64,000 nt of DNA from Pseudomonadota bacterium (GCA_018262095.1 JAGTRW010000019.1:1-64000), one strand, 5' to 3'. Numbered from the stretch's first letter, positions 52,201-61,166 are shown. Notes: generated by a model not told the origin, from the sequence alone. Program-made: numbers and translations.

Positions 52201-52331
52201 AGTTGCTGACGCTCTATACGACGCCGGTGGTTTATCTTTACCTCGACCGGCTGCGCCTGTGGGTTCGCCAGAGGCGGTCGAGCCGCCGCAGCGCGCCGCT
52301 GACCATCGACCTGAAACGAGAGCTGCAATGA
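49218..52331 (+). CDS. mdtC: RND efflux permease, MdtC/MuxC type
   Basis: The ATG at 49218 follows the stop of the first pump by two bases and gives 1037 residues, normal RND length. '[29 protein letters not shown]' is the first helix, '[32 protein letters not shown]' the helix 4 Asp pair with the ordinary short linker, and '[22 protein letters not shown]' the helix 10-11 region with conserved Lys. It pairs with the first pump in MdtBC-type complexes. Its stop overlaps the outer-membrane factor start (ATGA). Confidence 0.95.
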   Translation: MHFSEFFIRRPVATTLLTLGIALFGALAYTLLPVSPLPQVDYPTISVQAALPGASPETMAATVATPLERSLGVIAGVTEITSSSSLGSTRITLQFDLNRDINGAARDVQAALNAARSLLPTGMPSNPTYRKVNPADAPIMILSLTSASLTRGQMYDAASTLLAQKIAQVKGVGQVSLGGASLPAVRVELNPGALSRAGIGTEDVRAAIVATNANRPKGMLEAGERSWQILANDQATKAADYLPLIVSWKNGAAVRLADVAQVDDSVQDVRNAGLSNGKPAVMLTINRQPGANIIETVDEVKAMLPQLRASIPAAIDLEVVMDRTPTIRASLREVERTLLISIALVVLVVFLFLRSGRAALVPIVAVPVSLIGTFGIMYLAGYSLNNLSLMALTIATGFVVDDAVVVLENISRHIEDGVAPFAAAIQGAREVGFTVLSMSLSLIAVFIPILLMGGIIGRLFREFAVTLSAAILISLLISLTATPMMCARLLRSRRDEKPGRLARSSERAFTALFDRYRRSLDWALAHGRIMLLVLLATVACNVYLYTVVPKGFFPQQDTGRLVGNIQADQSISFQAMRDKLSSFVDIVRQDPAVDSVIGFTGGGQRNTGMMFVALKPLSQRELSADQVIARLRKKLAHEPGANLFLQPVQDIRVGGRSANAQYQFTLQADGIDELRAWEPRVRQALRDLPQLADVNTDQQDKGLQTSLVVDHDAVARLGLNQKLIDATLNDLFGQRQVSTIYNPLNQYRVVMEAAPQYWQSPDSLKAVYVVAPGSKPVPLSAFARWEASATPLAVNHQGQFAASTISFNLPVGVALSDATSAVAAALDRLGVPASVQGRFQGTAKVFQASLASQPLLILAALLAVYIVLGILYESLVHPLTIISTLPSAGVGAILALLVCSTDFSIIALIGVILLIGIVKKNAIMMIDFALQAQRVGGLSPQQAIREACLLRFRPIMMTTMAALFGALPLALGRGDGAELRQPLGISIVGGLILSQLLTLYTTPVVYLYLDRLRLWVRQRRSSRRSAPLTIDLKRELQ

Positions 52332-53809
52332 ACGGAAACTTGATCTGTCGCTCCTGCCTGCTCGCTGCCTTGGCGAGTCTCGCCGGCTGCGCCGTCGGCC
52401 CCGATTACCAGCGCCCCGAACTCACGGTACCGGCGCAGTTCAAGGAGACGCCCGGCTGGAAGGTCGCCGAGCCGAGCGACAAGGTGCAACGCGGCAAGTG
52501 GTGGGAGCGCTACGGCGATGCGCAACTCAACGCGCTGGTCAGCCAGGTCGAGGTCTCGAACCAGAACGTCGCAGCGGCGCAGGCGCAGTATCGGCGCGCG
52601 CAGGCGGTGCTCGGCGCAGCGCGGGCGAGCTACTACCCGACGCTATCGGGAAGCTTCGCCGCGACGCGCGCGCAGAACGCCACCGGGACGTCGGCGTCAT
52701 CGGCGAACAACGCCGTCGTCACCGACACCGCGATCCGCAACACCGATCGGGTCTCGCTCAGCGCCAGCTGGGAGGCCGATGTCTGGGGGCGCATCGGGCG
52801 CACCGTCGAAGCGGATACGGCGGCGGCGCAGGCCAGTGTCGCCGACCTGCAGGCGGCGCTGCTCAGCGCGCAGGCGACGCTGGTGCAGAGCTATCTGCAA
52901 CTGCGAATCAGCGACGCGCAGCGGCGCCTGCTCGACGCCACGGTGGTGGCCTACGAACGCTCGCTGCAGATTACGCGCAACCGCTACGCTGCTGGCGTCG
53001 CCGGCCGCCTCGACGTCGCCCAGGCCGAGACGCAACTCAAATCGACGCAGGCCCAGGCCATCGACCTTGGCGTCCAGCGCACGCAACTCGAGCACGCGAT
53101 TGCGCTGCTGATGGGCAAGGCGCCGGCCGATTTCACGTTGCCGTCGAGCGAGACGCTGCCGACGCTGCCGGAAATCCCGGCCGGCCTGCCTTCAGCGCTG
53201 CTCGAACGCCGCCCCGACGTGGCGGCTGCCGAGCGCCGCGCCGCCGCAGCCAACGCCCAGATCGGCGTCGCGCAGGCCGCTTTCTTCCCGGCGCTGACCT
53301 TCAACGCCACCGGCGGCTATCAGAACTCGAGCCTGTCGCCGGTGATGACGCTGCCCAACCGCTTCTGGTCGGTCGGCCCGGCGCTGGCACTGACGCTGTT
53401 CGACGCCGGCGCGCGCAGCGCGCAGAAGGAACAGGCGATCGCCACCTATGACCAGAGCGTGGCGGCGTATCGCCAGACCGTGCTGACCGCGTTCCAGGAG
53501 GTCGAGGACAATCTCGCGGCGCTGCGCATCCTGGCCGACGAGGCCGTCGTCCAGCGCCAGGCGGCGCAATTTGCCGCCGAGTCGCTGCGCCTGACCAGCA
53601 ATCAGTATCAATCGGGAACGGTGAGCTATCTCAATGTCGCGATCACACAGGCCGCAGCGCTCGCCGCCGAGCGCAACAGCCTCGACATCAGCGGCCGCCG
53701 CCTGGTCGCCAGCGCCGCGCTGCAGAAGGCGCTGGGCGGCGATTGGCGAACGCCGTCGGCGCAACCAGCGCCGACGGTCGATTCGTCGCCAGACATTCCC
53801 GAGCGCTGA
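52328..53809 (+). CDS. Outer-membrane efflux factor (NodT/OprM/OpmB type lipoprotein)
   Basis: The 493 residues start with a lipoprotein signal ('[17 protein letters not shown]', lipid-bearing Cys after LAG). Two homologous OEP halves follow, with coiled-coil stretches such as '[26 protein letters not shown]' and '[47 protein letters not shown]'. It forms the trimeric exit duct for the MdtABC-like pump. It overlaps the second pump gene by four bases. After it the sequence becomes gene-poor and holds remnants. Confidence 0.94.
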   Translation: MNGNLICRSCLLAALASLAGCAVGPDYQRPELTVPAQFKETPGWKVAEPSDKVQRGKWWERYGDAQLNALVSQVEVSNQNVAAAQAQYRRAQAVLGAARASYYPTLSGSFAATRAQNATGTSASSANNAVVTDTAIRNTDRVSLSASWEADVWGRIGRTVEADTAAAQASVADLQAALLSAQATLVQSYLQLRISDAQRRLLDATVVAYERSLQITRNRYAAGVAGRLDVAQAETQLKSTQAQAIDLGVQRTQLEHAIALLMGKAPADFTLPSSETLPTLPEIPAGLPSALLERRPDVAAAERRAAAANAQIGVAQAAFFPALTFNATGGYQNSSLSPVMTLPNRFWSVGPALALTLFDAGARSAQKEQAIATYDQSVAAYRQTVLTAFQEVEDNLAALRILADEAVVQRQAAQFAAESLRLTSNQYQSGTVSYLNVAITQAAALAAERNSLDISGRRLVASAALQKALGGDWRTPSAQPAPTVDSSPDIPER

Positions 53810-53985
53810 GGCCAGGATTTCAACTCGGGGCGGTCATCGCTTGAGCGGTTCCCGACAAGGGTGAGTTCTTATTGGGCCGCGGGCCGGTGGTACCAGAGGA
53901 GGCACCGAGAAACTGGTCAACGATTCAGGTGATATTTCCGCTTCAATGGGCGGCGCGAGTTGCCCGCCGACAGGAGCAGAGAGAA

Positions 53986-54117
53986 ATGACAAGACCCCGC
54001 CGTAACCACACGGCTGCATTCAAAGCCAAGGTGGCAATTGCCGCGCTCAAGGGCGACGGAACGGTGGCCGCGTTGACGGAGAGGTTCGACGTTCATCCGA
54101 CGCGGATCACGCAATGA
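53986..54117 (+). mobile_element. IS3-family transposase orfA N-terminal stub
   Basis: A 43-residue frame begins with AGGAG upstream and reads '[43 protein letters not shown]', the start of an IS3-family (IS3/IS150-like) OrfA helix-turn-helix. It stops at TGA where the normal 'QWK' would continue. The remaining transposase and both clear ends are missing, so this is a dead remnant. Confidence 0.8.
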
Positions 54118-54148
54118 GTTCTACCTGCCGCTGGCGTCGATTCGCGAC
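54116..54148 (+). pseudogene. Possible tail fragment of an ABM-type monooxygenase
   Basis: Eleven codons (E-F-Y-L-P-L-A-S-I-R-D) match the last residues of the monooxygenase at 44452-44484 (E-F-Y-Q-P-L-A-S-I-H-D) with 29 of 33 bases identical. The frame stays open past this point but no longer resembles the family. The fragment starts at the base where the transposase stub stops. It could be a relic of a second monooxygenase gene cut by the IS, or a chance similarity. Confidence 0.4.
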
Positions 54149-54394
54149 AAGTTTGGTCTTGCACCGAGCATCCCGACCGGGTCAAATTGTCCGGGATGCT
54201 GCATGGTCATCAGTGACGTTCAGGGCCGCGCTTCAATGCTGCAGGATGGACTGCTCGCCGCTCAAATTTACCTGCCATTTCCAACGAAACCGGTAACTCC
54301 GGCAATAGACCGCAATCCGCCGAGAACTAGTCCTGGAGAAAAGTATGCCGAACTGGCCGGAATTCCCGGTAACAAGTGCAGAACCGTGGCTGGA

Positions 54395-54846
54395 GCTGGG
54401 GGGGCGTGCGTCTTGGCAACGCTGTTCGGCCTGCAAATCACCCTGGCCCAGCCGATACGCATTGACGATGTGCTGATCGTCCTGGGCGAGTTGGGCCGCG
54501 TCGAGGAAATCACCGGCTCCTTTTATCTCTGGGGCGACGACGCGATGCCGCTCGCTCCGCTGCGCCAGGAGCGCGAACGGATCTGCCTCGGTGCGCCGGA
54601 ATGGGGCTGCCGGGTTTGCGGCCTGCAGGTCACCGATACCAACGAACGCGCGATGCAGGTCCGCGTCCTGGTTTGCGCCGACGATGCCGGCAAGGTCTGG
54701 GATCTGCGCTGTCGCGTGCGCGAGGAGGGGCGCACTTCATCGAGCAGAACCATACCGGTTGCCTGCCGCGCTTGCGGGCGACGGCGGACCTCTTTGCCGG
54801 TGGCTCGCGCGTCCTGCCGGAGGTCGGCCAATAGCCAGGCCGGCTC
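54395..54846 (+). pseudogene. Broken mechanosensitive channel (MscS family) gene
   Basis: One frame shows 'LATLFGLQITLAQPIRIDDVLIVLGELGRVEEITGS', the pore and beta-domain core of MscS proteins. It then jumps to 'FYLWGDDAMPLAPLRQERERICLGAPEWGCRVCGLQVTDTNERAMQVRVLVCADDAGKVWDLRCRVRE'. The usual 'WDLRRLVVPLSYFIEKPFQNW' segment between is missing, so there is an internal deletion of about 35-40 codons. The frame then shifts near 54730, where 'HFIEQNHTGCLPRLRA' continues in another frame. The N-terminal membrane part is missing. It cannot make a channel. Confidence 0.75.
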
Positions 54847-55005
54847 AGGGAAGAGGTGAACGGCGCTGGCCGGCTGACCCCTGAGCCAATGCTTTCCGGT
54901 CGATGATTGGCCTCCGGCTAAGCCGGGCAGAGTGCTATATTCTGCGGCATGGCGCATCCGGGCTTGCCCCTGGAGCAGCGATCCTTTCCGAAGGTGAAAA
55001 CCAGC

Positions 55006-57051
55006 ATGGCCTCGACCGTCCTCCGTCGGCATTCACTCAAATCCAGAATCACCCTGTTCACGCTGCTTATTTTCCTGCTGAGCTTGTGGTCGCTGTCGTT
55101 TTACGCCAGTCAGATGTTGCGCCAAGACATGGAGCGGCTGTTGAGCGAGCAGCAGTTTTCGACCGTGACGCTGATTGCCGCAGAGGTCAATGTCCAACTG
55201 GACGTTCGTTTGCGCGTGCTGGAAGTCGTTGCCGGAAGCATTTCTCCGGCCACGCTGAAAAAAAAGAAGGCATTGCAAGGTTTCCTCGAAGGACTGCCGA
55301 TTCTTCACGGGCCGTTCAACGGCGGTGTCATTGCCCTGGGGCTTGATGGCACTGCGCTTGCCGATACGTCGACGTCACCGCAACGGATCGGCGTCAATTA
55401 TTTTGACGATAGCGCGATCGCTACCGCGCTCAAGGAAGGCAAGCGGGCGATCAGCCGGCCCGTCGTTGGCCGGGTGCTGAAAAAGCCGGTTTTCATCATC
55501 GCGGTCCCCATTAGCGACGCCCAGGGCAAAGTAGTCGGCGCCCTGGCCGGGATAACCGTCCTCGACCTTCCCAATTTCCTCGATAAAGTCACCGAGAACC
55601 GTTTCGGCAAAACAGGCGGTTATGTGGTCGCCGCGCCACAGCACCGGTTGATCGTGACCGCGACCGATAAAAGCAAAGTTCTGGCTCGCTTTCCCGAGCC
55701 AGGCGTCAATCCGGTGATTGACCGCTTCCTCGATGGCTACGAGGGTTCTATCGTATACACCAGCGCCCAGGGGGTCGAAATACTGACCTCGTCCAAGCAC
55801 ATTCCGCTGGCCAGCTGGGACATGGTGGCCATCCTGCCGACCGAAGAAGCCTTTGCCCCGATTCATGCCATGCAGCAGCGCATGTTGGCCACCACGCTAC
55901 TGCTGACTTTGCTCGCCGCAGTGCTGACTTGGTGGATGTTGCGGCGCCAGCTTTCACCGCTGCTGACGGCAGCGAAAACGCTGTCCACGCAGTCCGCTAC
56001 GGATCAGCCCATGCAACCCTTGCCGATTGCCCGGCATGACGAAATCGGTGCGCTGATCGGTGGTTTCAATGGCCTGCTGGAAGCGCTGGGGCAACGGGAA
56101 GAGGCCTTGCGCGAACAGAAGGAGTTTTTTCATCTGATCGCCGAGAACATTGGCGACTTCATTGCCGTGCTTGACCGGGACGGGAAGCGACTCTACAACA
56201 GTCCTTCGTACCGGAAATTTTTCGCGCCCAGCAGCGACATGCACGGAACGGATTTCTTCAACGAGATTCATCAGGACGATCAGGAGCGCGTCAAACAGAT
56301 GTTCAGGGAGACGGTGCAGAGCGGAACCGGACGCCACATCGACTACCGCCTGCTGATGGCCGACGGCAGCGTCCGCGAATTGGAAGCGGTTGGTAGCGTG
56401 ATCAAGGATCGCCAAGGCCAGGTTGAGCGCGTGGTCCTGGTGTCTCATGACATCACCGAGCGCAAGCAGATGGAAGATCATGTGCGTCGACTCGCCTTCC
56501 ATGACACGCTCACCGAACTTCCCAACCGTCGCCTGCTCAAGGACCGCTTGACTCAGGCCATGGCCGCCAGCGCCCGCAGTGACTGTTATGGCGCACTGAT
56601 GTTCCTTGATCTGGATAATTTCAAGCCGCTCAATGACACGCATGGGCATGAAGTGGGCGATTTGCTGTTGATCGAGGTGGCGAATCGCCTGAAAGGCTGC
56701 GTGCGCCAGACCGACACCGTGGCGCGCTTTGGCGGCGATGAGTTTGTGGTGATGATCAGCACACTCGATGTCGATAAGGAAGAATCCGCAGCACAGGCCC
56801 GGATCATTGCCGAAAAAATTCGTTGTACCTTGTCGGAACCCTATCTGCTGACCATCGAGACTGCTGGCCAGGCGGAAAAAACGGTTGAACATCATTGCTC
56901 AGTGAGTCTCGGCGTGGCCTTCTTCATTGGCGATCAAGCCAGCCAGGAAGAAATCCTCAAGCGGGCTGACGAAGCGATGTATCAAGCCAAAGAGGCTGGG
57001 CGGAATTCCATTCGGTTTTATGATGCGGGAGTTCATCGACCTCCCGCTTGA
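55006..57051 (+). CDS. Membrane-bound Cache-HAMP-PAS-GGDEF diguanylate cyclase
   Basis: The start is placed at 55006 (681 residues) because AAGG is upstream; an in-frame ATG 19 codons earlier has none. Two membrane helices (about 15-38 and 282-305) border a periplasmic double-Cache domain. HAMP (about 305-360), PAS (about 375-495) and GGDEF (about 505-670) follow. The active loop is 'RFGGDEF', and RQTD lies five residues before it, so the inhibitory RxxD site is intact. It makes c-di-GMP in response to an external ligand. It stands downstream of the remnant zone. Confidence 0.93.
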   Translation: MASTVLRRHSLKSRITLFTLLIFLLSLWSLSFYASQMLRQDMERLLSEQQFSTVTLIAAEVNVQLDVRLRVLEVVAGSISPATLKKKKALQGFLEGLPILHGPFNGGVIALGLDGTALADTSTSPQRIGVNYFDDSAIATALKEGKRAISRPVVGRVLKKPVFIIAVPISDAQGKVVGALAGITVLDLPNFLDKVTENRFGKTGGYVVAAPQHRLIVTATDKSKVLARFPEPGVNPVIDRFLDGYEGSIVYTSAQGVEILTSSKHIPLASWDMVAILPTEEAFAPIHAMQQRMLATTLLLTLLAAVLTWWMLRRQLSPLLTAAKTLSTQSATDQPMQPLPIARHDEIGALIGGFNGLLEALGQREEALREQKEFFHLIAENIGDFIAVLDRDGKRLYNSPSYRKFFAPSSDMHGTDFFNEIHQDDQERVKQMFRETVQSGTGRHIDYRLLMADGSVRELEAVGSVIKDRQGQVERVVLVSHDITERKQMEDHVRRLAFHDTLTELPNRRLLKDRLTQAMAASARSDCYGALMFLDLDNFKPLNDTHGHEVGDLLLIEVANRLKGCVRQTDTVARFGGDEFVVMISTLDVDKEESAAQARIIAEKIRCTLSEPYLLTIETAGQAEKTVEHHCSVSLGVAFFIGDQASQEEILKRADEAMYQAKEAGRNSIRFYDAGVHRPPA

Positions 57052-57146
57052 AACGTTTTTGAAACAGCCTCAGCCTATGCCGTTAATTTTCGCCCATTTT
57101 CGTGTGCTTCCACCGCCCGAAGCGCCTTTTGTGAGAGTTCAGCAAG

Positions 57147-57497
57147 ATGCTTGATAAAAACATACTGATGTTGAAATTTGGACCTCTCCAGTGGCCAGGG
57201 TCAATGGTGCCTGGCCTGCTGGCGACGGTGGTGTTGACTGCTTGTAGCTCGGCGCCACCGACGCTGGTCGAAAGCCCCGAGACACCAGCGCCAACCACGC
57301 GTGCGGCGGCCGATATCCAGCGGATAAATGAACTGGAACGCCAGCAGTCTCTGCGACAACGTCATTGCCTTGAAGAAAAGCGTCGCCTTGAGCTCGAACT
57401 GAAGGAAAGCCAAAAGCGCGGCGACGATCTGCAGCAGAAACTCGATGCCGTTCTGGCCATTGACCGCGAACTGCGCCGCGGAAGTAAAGGGCGCTGA
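57147..57497 (+). CDS. Small putative lipoprotein with coiled coil
   Basis: The 116 residues have a hydrophobic lead ending in a lipobox ('VVLTACSS', Cys at about 33). A Pro/Thr-rich linker follows, then a charged helix with heptad character ('INELERQQSLRQRHCLEEKRRLELELKESQKRGDDLQQKLDAVL'). I do not recognise a family. Similar small YfhG-like or PspA-like partners lie next to sensor proteins, but no such link can be shown. The gene may start at 57168 instead. It converges with the GntR gene, 15 bases away. Confidence 0.65.
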   Translation: MLDKNILMLKFGPLQWPGSMVPGLLATVVLTACSSAPPTLVESPETPAPTTRAAADIQRINELERQQSLRQRHCLEEKRRLELELKESQKRGDDLQQKLDAVLAIDRELRRGSKGR

Positions 57498-57512
57498 ACG
57501 ACGGATGCCCGC

Positions 57513-58250
57513 TCAGCAAATGTCGACCTGGTAGCGGAAGGTGTCGGCAGCGCCGCGCGAGCGGCGCCATTCGAGCGGCTGGCGGTCAAAGCCGAGCGCC
57601 AGCCGTTCGATGACGACGACGGGCTGGCCTTGAACGATGCCGAGCGAGCGGGCGACTTCGGCACTGGCCGAGTCGACGGTCAGCGTTTCCTTGGCCGAGG
57701 CGATGACTTGTCCGCAGCGCGATTCGTAGAACGGATAGAGAAGGTCGGCGAAGTCGGCCGGCGCGATGTCGAGCAACGCGGCGAAGCGGTTTTTCGGCAG
57801 CCAGATCTCCTCGATGAGGACCACCTGACCGTCGATCAAGCGTAGGCGGTCGAGGCGGATGGCCCTGGCCTTGGCTGAGAGCTTCAGCGCGCTGGCGACG
57901 TGCTCGGGTGGAGTCGCCAGCGTTCGTTCGAGGACTCGTCCTTCGGGGATTTTGCGCCCGCCCTCGGTCGTCAGGTGGCGAAAGAAGCGGAACAGCGACG
58001 CGTCGAAGCTCGGCCGCCGGACAAAGGTACCGCGCCCTTGGCTGCGCTCGAGAAGGCCTTCGGCGACCAGCACCTCGACGGCTTTTCTGACCGTTCCGAT
58101 GGCGACGCCGTAGGTCTTGGTCAGCTCCGACTCGGTCGGAATCGCCTGGTCCGGCCGCCATTCGCCCCCGCTGATCTTGCCCAGCATTTCGTCGCGCAGC
58201 CGCTGGTAAAGGGGGAGGCGCTGATCGTGCGCCAGCGTGGCGGAATTCAT
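57513..58250 (-). CDS. GntR-family (HutC/UTRA) transcription regulator
   Basis: The start at 58250 gives 245 residues. The N-terminal winged helix ('YQRLRDEMLGKISGGEWRPDQAIPTESELTKTYGVAIGTVRKAVEVLVAEGLLERSQGRGTFVR') is of the HutC subfamily and the C-terminal UTRA ligand domain runs from about 95 to 240 ('RLIDGQVVLIEEIWLP', 'QPVVVIERLALGFDRQPLEWRRS'). It is divergent from the MatC-like carrier and hydrolase genes. Repeats TTGTATGAAT on the minus strand lie at its own start and 110 bases upstream, so it may repress itself and the divergent operon until an effector binds. Confidence 0.93.
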   Translation of the reverse strand: MNSATLAHDQRLPLYQRLRDEMLGKISGGEWRPDQAIPTESELTKTYGVAIGTVRKAVEVLVAEGLLERSQGRGTFVRRPSFDASLFRFFRHLTTEGGRKIPEGRVLERTLATPPEHVASALKLSAKARAIRLDRLRLIDGQVVLIEEIWLPKNRFAALLDIAPADFADLLYPFYESRCGQVIASAKETLTVDSASAEVARSLGIVQGQPVVVIERLALGFDRQPLEWRRSRGAADTFRYQVDIC

Positions 58251-58258
58251 ACAAGCAT
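58245..58258 (-). promoter_or_regulatory. Candidate GntR operator, site 1
   Basis: ATTCATACAAGCAT on the plus strand is nearly identical (13 of 14) to site 2 and overlaps the gntR start codon. Binding here would block translation start or transcription of the regulator. Confidence 0.45.
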
Positions 58259-58358
58259 CCAGATGACAAAAGGGCTGCTTACTGTATCCCGGCGATGTCC
58301 GGAAGTCCATGTCGCGAAAACGTTGACAGCGGCGCGGAAGATCAATACGATCGCCTCG

Positions 58359-58382
58359 ATTCATACAAACATATATATGAAT
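58359..58382. promoter_or_regulatory. Candidate GntR operator, site 2 (inverted repeat)
   Basis: ATTCATA (58359-58365) and TATGAAT (58376-58382) are perfect inverted 7-base arms separated by 10 bases, in the divergent gap between the regulator and the MatC-like gene. The left arm with its flank repeats site 1 (ATTCATACAAACAT). This is a good candidate for shared control of both directions. Confidence 0.55.
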
Positions 58383-58448
58383 AAGCGTGCTTGTGGCGCA
58401 CTGGTTTGGCGCCGTCACTGGCGAACAAAATAAAAAAGGGGAGTGGTC

Positions 58449-59750
58449 ATGATGAGCTTGATCGTAGTTGGCGCGATCGTCGTTTCGATTGCGCTGGGTT
58501 ACAAGACGAAGATAAATACCGGATTTTTCGCGATAGCGTTTGCCTACCTCATCGGCTGCTTCGTGCTCGACCTCAAGACGACGGACGTGGTGAAAATGTG
58601 GCCGATCAGCATCTTCTTCGTCATTTTCGCCGTTTCTCTTTTTTACAACTTCGCGCTGGTCAACGGCACGCTCGAAAAGCTCGCCGGCCATTTGATGTAC
58701 GGCTGCCGCAAGTTCCCGCACCTGCTGCCGTTCGCCGTTTTTCTGGCGGCCACGCTGATCGCCGGCATGGGCGCGGGCTTCTACACGGTGCTCGCGTTCA
58801 TGGCGCCGATTACCCTGCTGCTCTGCGAGAAAACCGGCATGGGCAAGATGATCGGCGCGATGGCGGTGAACTACGGTGCGCTGGCCGGCGCCAACTTCAT
58901 GGCCAGCCAGAGCGGGCTGATTTTCCGCGGACTGATGCAGACCGCCGGCATTTCGCCGGACACTGCCTTCGTCAATTCGATCGGAATTTTCGCCAGCACG
59001 CTGGTGGTCCCTTTCGTGGTTCTCGGGGCGATGGTGTTCTTCACCGATCACCGGAAGACCATGAACAATAACGTGTCGCTTGCCGAGCGTCCCGGCGCCT
59101 TCACCAGGGATCAGAGGACGACGCTGTGGCTGATCGTGCTGATGATGGTCATCGTTTTGGCCGCGCCGCTGCTGCACCTGGCGCTGCCGGCGAACAAGGC
59201 CATCACTTTCGTCAACTCGAAGATGGACATCGGTCTGGTGGCCAGCGTTTTTGCGGTCATCGCGCTGCTCATGAAACTCGGCGACGAGAAGAAAGTGGTG
59301 GCGATGGTGCCGTGGGGTACGCTGATCATGATCTGCGGCGTCGGTATGCTGATCTCGGTGGCGATCAAGGCCGGGACGATCAACGTGCTGGCTTCGTGGA
59401 TCGGCACCAGCCTGCCGGCTTACCTGGTGCCGCTGGCGATGTGCGTCGTCGCCGCGATCATGTCGCTGTTCTCAAGCACGCTGGGCGTGGTGACGCCGGC
59501 GCTGTTTCCGCTGGTTCCGGCGCTCGCTTCGTCGATGGCGATCGATCCGCTGCTGCTCTTCGTGTGCATCGTCATCGGCGCCCAGGCTTCGGCGATTTCG
59601 CCGTTCTCTTCGGGCGGTAGCTTGGTGCTCGGTTCGTGTGCGACCGACGAGGGGCGCAGCGAACTGTTCCCGCAATTGCTGTTCCGCGCGGTGCCGATCG
59701 GCCTTGTCGCCGCTTTGCTGCTGACCGGCGTGCTGAGCTTCATCCTGTAG
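58449..59750 (+). CDS. MatC-like / SLC13-type carboxylate carrier
   Basis: The ATG at 58449 has GGGGAG five bases upstream, giving 433 residues. There are 11 or 12 hydrophobic segments, with 'LAGANFMASQSGLIFRGLMQTAGI' and 'SLFSSTLGVVTPALFPLVPALASSM' as the two re-entrant regions, and 'IGAQASAISPFSSGGSLVLG' as the SP(F)-type motif. This group (MatC, dicarboxylate carrier) moves malonate or other carboxylates across the inner membrane. A DUF6282-type hydrolase follows after nine bases and a GntR regulator is divergent. The substrate is unknown. Confidence 0.85.
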   Translation: MMSLIVVGAIVVSIALGYKTKINTGFFAIAFAYLIGCFVLDLKTTDVVKMWPISIFFVIFAVSLFYNFALVNGTLEKLAGHLMYGCRKFPHLLPFAVFLAATLIAGMGAGFYTVLAFMAPITLLLCEKTGMGKMIGAMAVNYGALAGANFMASQSGLIFRGLMQTAGISPDTAFVNSIGIFASTLVVPFVVLGAMVFFTDHRKTMNNNVSLAERPGAFTRDQRTTLWLIVLMMVIVLAAPLLHLALPANKAITFVNSKMDIGLVASVFAVIALLMKLGDEKKVVAMVPWGTLIMICGVGMLISVAIKAGTINVLASWIGTSLPAYLVPLAMCVVAAIMSLFSSTLGVVTPALFPLVPALASSMAIDPLLLFVCIVIGAQASAISPFSSGGSLVLGSCATDEGRSELFPQLLFRAVPIGLVAALLLTGVLSFIL

Positions 59751-59759
59751 GAATCGACC

Positions 59760-60596
59760 ATGAGCGAAACAGAAAACCTGCTGCACGGTGTCATCGACAT
59801 CCATATTCACACCAACCCCGATATCCGGACGCGGCGCCTGAGCGACCTGCAGCTGGCGACCGAGGCGCGGCGCGTCGGCGCACGCGCGATCGTCATCAAG
59901 TCGCATCTGGTGACGACGATGGATCGCGCTTCGATCGCGCGCGAGGCTGTCCCGGGAATCGACGTGTTCGGCGGCATCGTGCTCAATGCGCAGGTCGGCG
60001 GACTCAACGCCGTTGCCGTCGACACGGCGATCAAGATGGGCGCCAAGCTGGTCTGGCTACCGACATCCTCTTCGGCCAACGAGCGGCGCCGCCAGGGCAA
60101 GAGCGACGGGGTCGAGACCGTGGTCGATGGCCGGGTCGTCCCGGGGCTGATCCCTATCCTCAAGCTGATTGCGCAGAGCGACATCGCGCTGGCGACCGGG
60201 CATCTGACTCCGGCCGAAACGCTGATCGTCGTCGAAGAGGCGAGAAAGCAGGGGGTCGCCAAGATCGTCGTCAATCACCCCGAATGGGCCACCGTGGACA
60301 TGTCGATCGACGACCAGAAACGGCTCGCACAATTCGACGTCTACTTCGAGCGCTGCTACGCGCGCAACGTGGGCGGGAAATACGAAAAGAATTTCGAGCG
60401 CAATCTGCAGGCCATGGAGGCGCTTGGCTTTGAGTCGACGATCGTCGCGACCGACGGTGGCCAGGTGGAAAATCCGCTGTGGAGCGATGCGCTCACCGAA
60501 TACATCGGCTATCTGCTGAACGCCGGCGTGCCAAAAGCAACGGTCGATCTGATGACCAAGCAGAATCCCGCCAGGGTGCTCGGGCTGTCGGAATAG
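59760..60596 (+). CDS. DUF6282 family, amidohydrolase-like protein
   Basis: The 278 residues look like a metal-dependent TIM-barrel hydrolase. 'GVIDIHIHTNPDIRTRR' has the H-x-H motif at the first strand, 'ALATGHLTPAE' a later His, 'VVNHPEWATVDMS' another His, and 'TIVATDGGQVENP' the end Asp. These are the four usual positions of the amidohydrolase metal site. The family is uncharacterised and often sits near transporters for organic acids. Here it is nine bases after a MatC-like carrier, so it probably acts on the imported compound or its first product, likely a lactone or amide bond. Its stop is directly at the edge of the hemerythrin pseudogene. Confidence 0.8.
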   Translation: MSETENLLHGVIDIHIHTNPDIRTRRLSDLQLATEARRVGARAIVIKSHLVTTMDRASIAREAVPGIDVFGGIVLNAQVGGLNAVAVDTAIKMGAKLVWLPTSSSANERRRQGKSDGVETVVDGRVVPGLIPILKLIAQSDIALATGHLTPAETLIVVEEARKQGVAKIVVNHPEWATVDMSIDDQKRLAQFDVYFERCYARNVGGKYEKNFERNLQAMEALGFESTIVATDGGQVENPLWSDALTEYIGYLLNAGVPKATVDLMTKQNPARVLGLSE

Positions 60597-61150
60597 GCCC
60601 GCTTGCACCAGGATCGCTTCCTCGTAGAGGAAGTGATCATCGGTCAAGGCGACGAATTCGGCGATCCCTCTTTCGATATCGTCCTTGGGCGCGCCTCGTG
60701 TCTCGGCCTCGATGAGCCGGTTGGCGTGGTCGAACAGCGGACGGTGCTGCGTATCGATGGCTCGGTAACCCATTTCGTAGTCCTGGCGCCAGACGATCTG
60801 GAGCAGCTTGCCGCTTGGCGCTTGGCGATCCTCTGGCGATTGCCGCGGCATTTCGGACTCGACGCGGTTTCTGCCTCTGGCTTTGGCCCGATACAGCGCC
60901 GTGTTGGCACGATGCAGCCACTCATCCCCGCTATCGGTTGACTGGCACTAGGCAAAGCCGAGGCTCGCGGTGATGCTGATTCCATCAAGGTACTCTGCGG
61001 TCTCGGCCGCCGCCCCGCCGCCCGAGCACATCAGTATCGCCGATGCAGGCAAGGGCGGTCGCCGCGGAGCCTTACAGGGCCGCATCGACGACACCGTGGC
61101 CGTATTGATCGTTGACCACCTCAAATGGTCGATGCCGATCACGATCAGCG
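60597..61150 (-). pseudogene. Decayed GGDEF-hemerythrin protein
   Basis: On the minus strand, fragments in different frames give GGDEF pieces: 'IVIGIDH' and 'NDQYGHG' near 61140-61090, 'ATALACIGDTDVLGR' near 61040, 'DGISITASLGFA' ending with a stop at 60948, then 'SGDEWLHRANTALYRAKARGRNRVE'. The frame then runs into a hemerythrin lead ('LLQIVWRQDYEMGYRAIDTQHRPLFDHANRLIEAE...HFLYEEAILVQA'). Its later iron ligands are missing because sequence ends at the stop of the DUF6282 gene. At least two frameshifts and both ends lost make it non-functional. Intact relatives sense oxygen and make c-di-GMP. Confidence 0.82.
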
Positions 61151-61166
61151 AGACCGATGTCGCGGA

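Noticed and set aside
49938..52328. Minus-strand frames opposite the second RND pump
   Set aside because: They translate to Arg/Asp-rich sequence without domains and mirror the codon structure of the pump gene.
57513..59177. A 554-codon frame including the GntR gene and a long N-terminal extension
   Set aside because: The extension is antisense to the MatC-like carrier and has no domain. The GntR helix-turn-helix starts right after the ATG at 58250.
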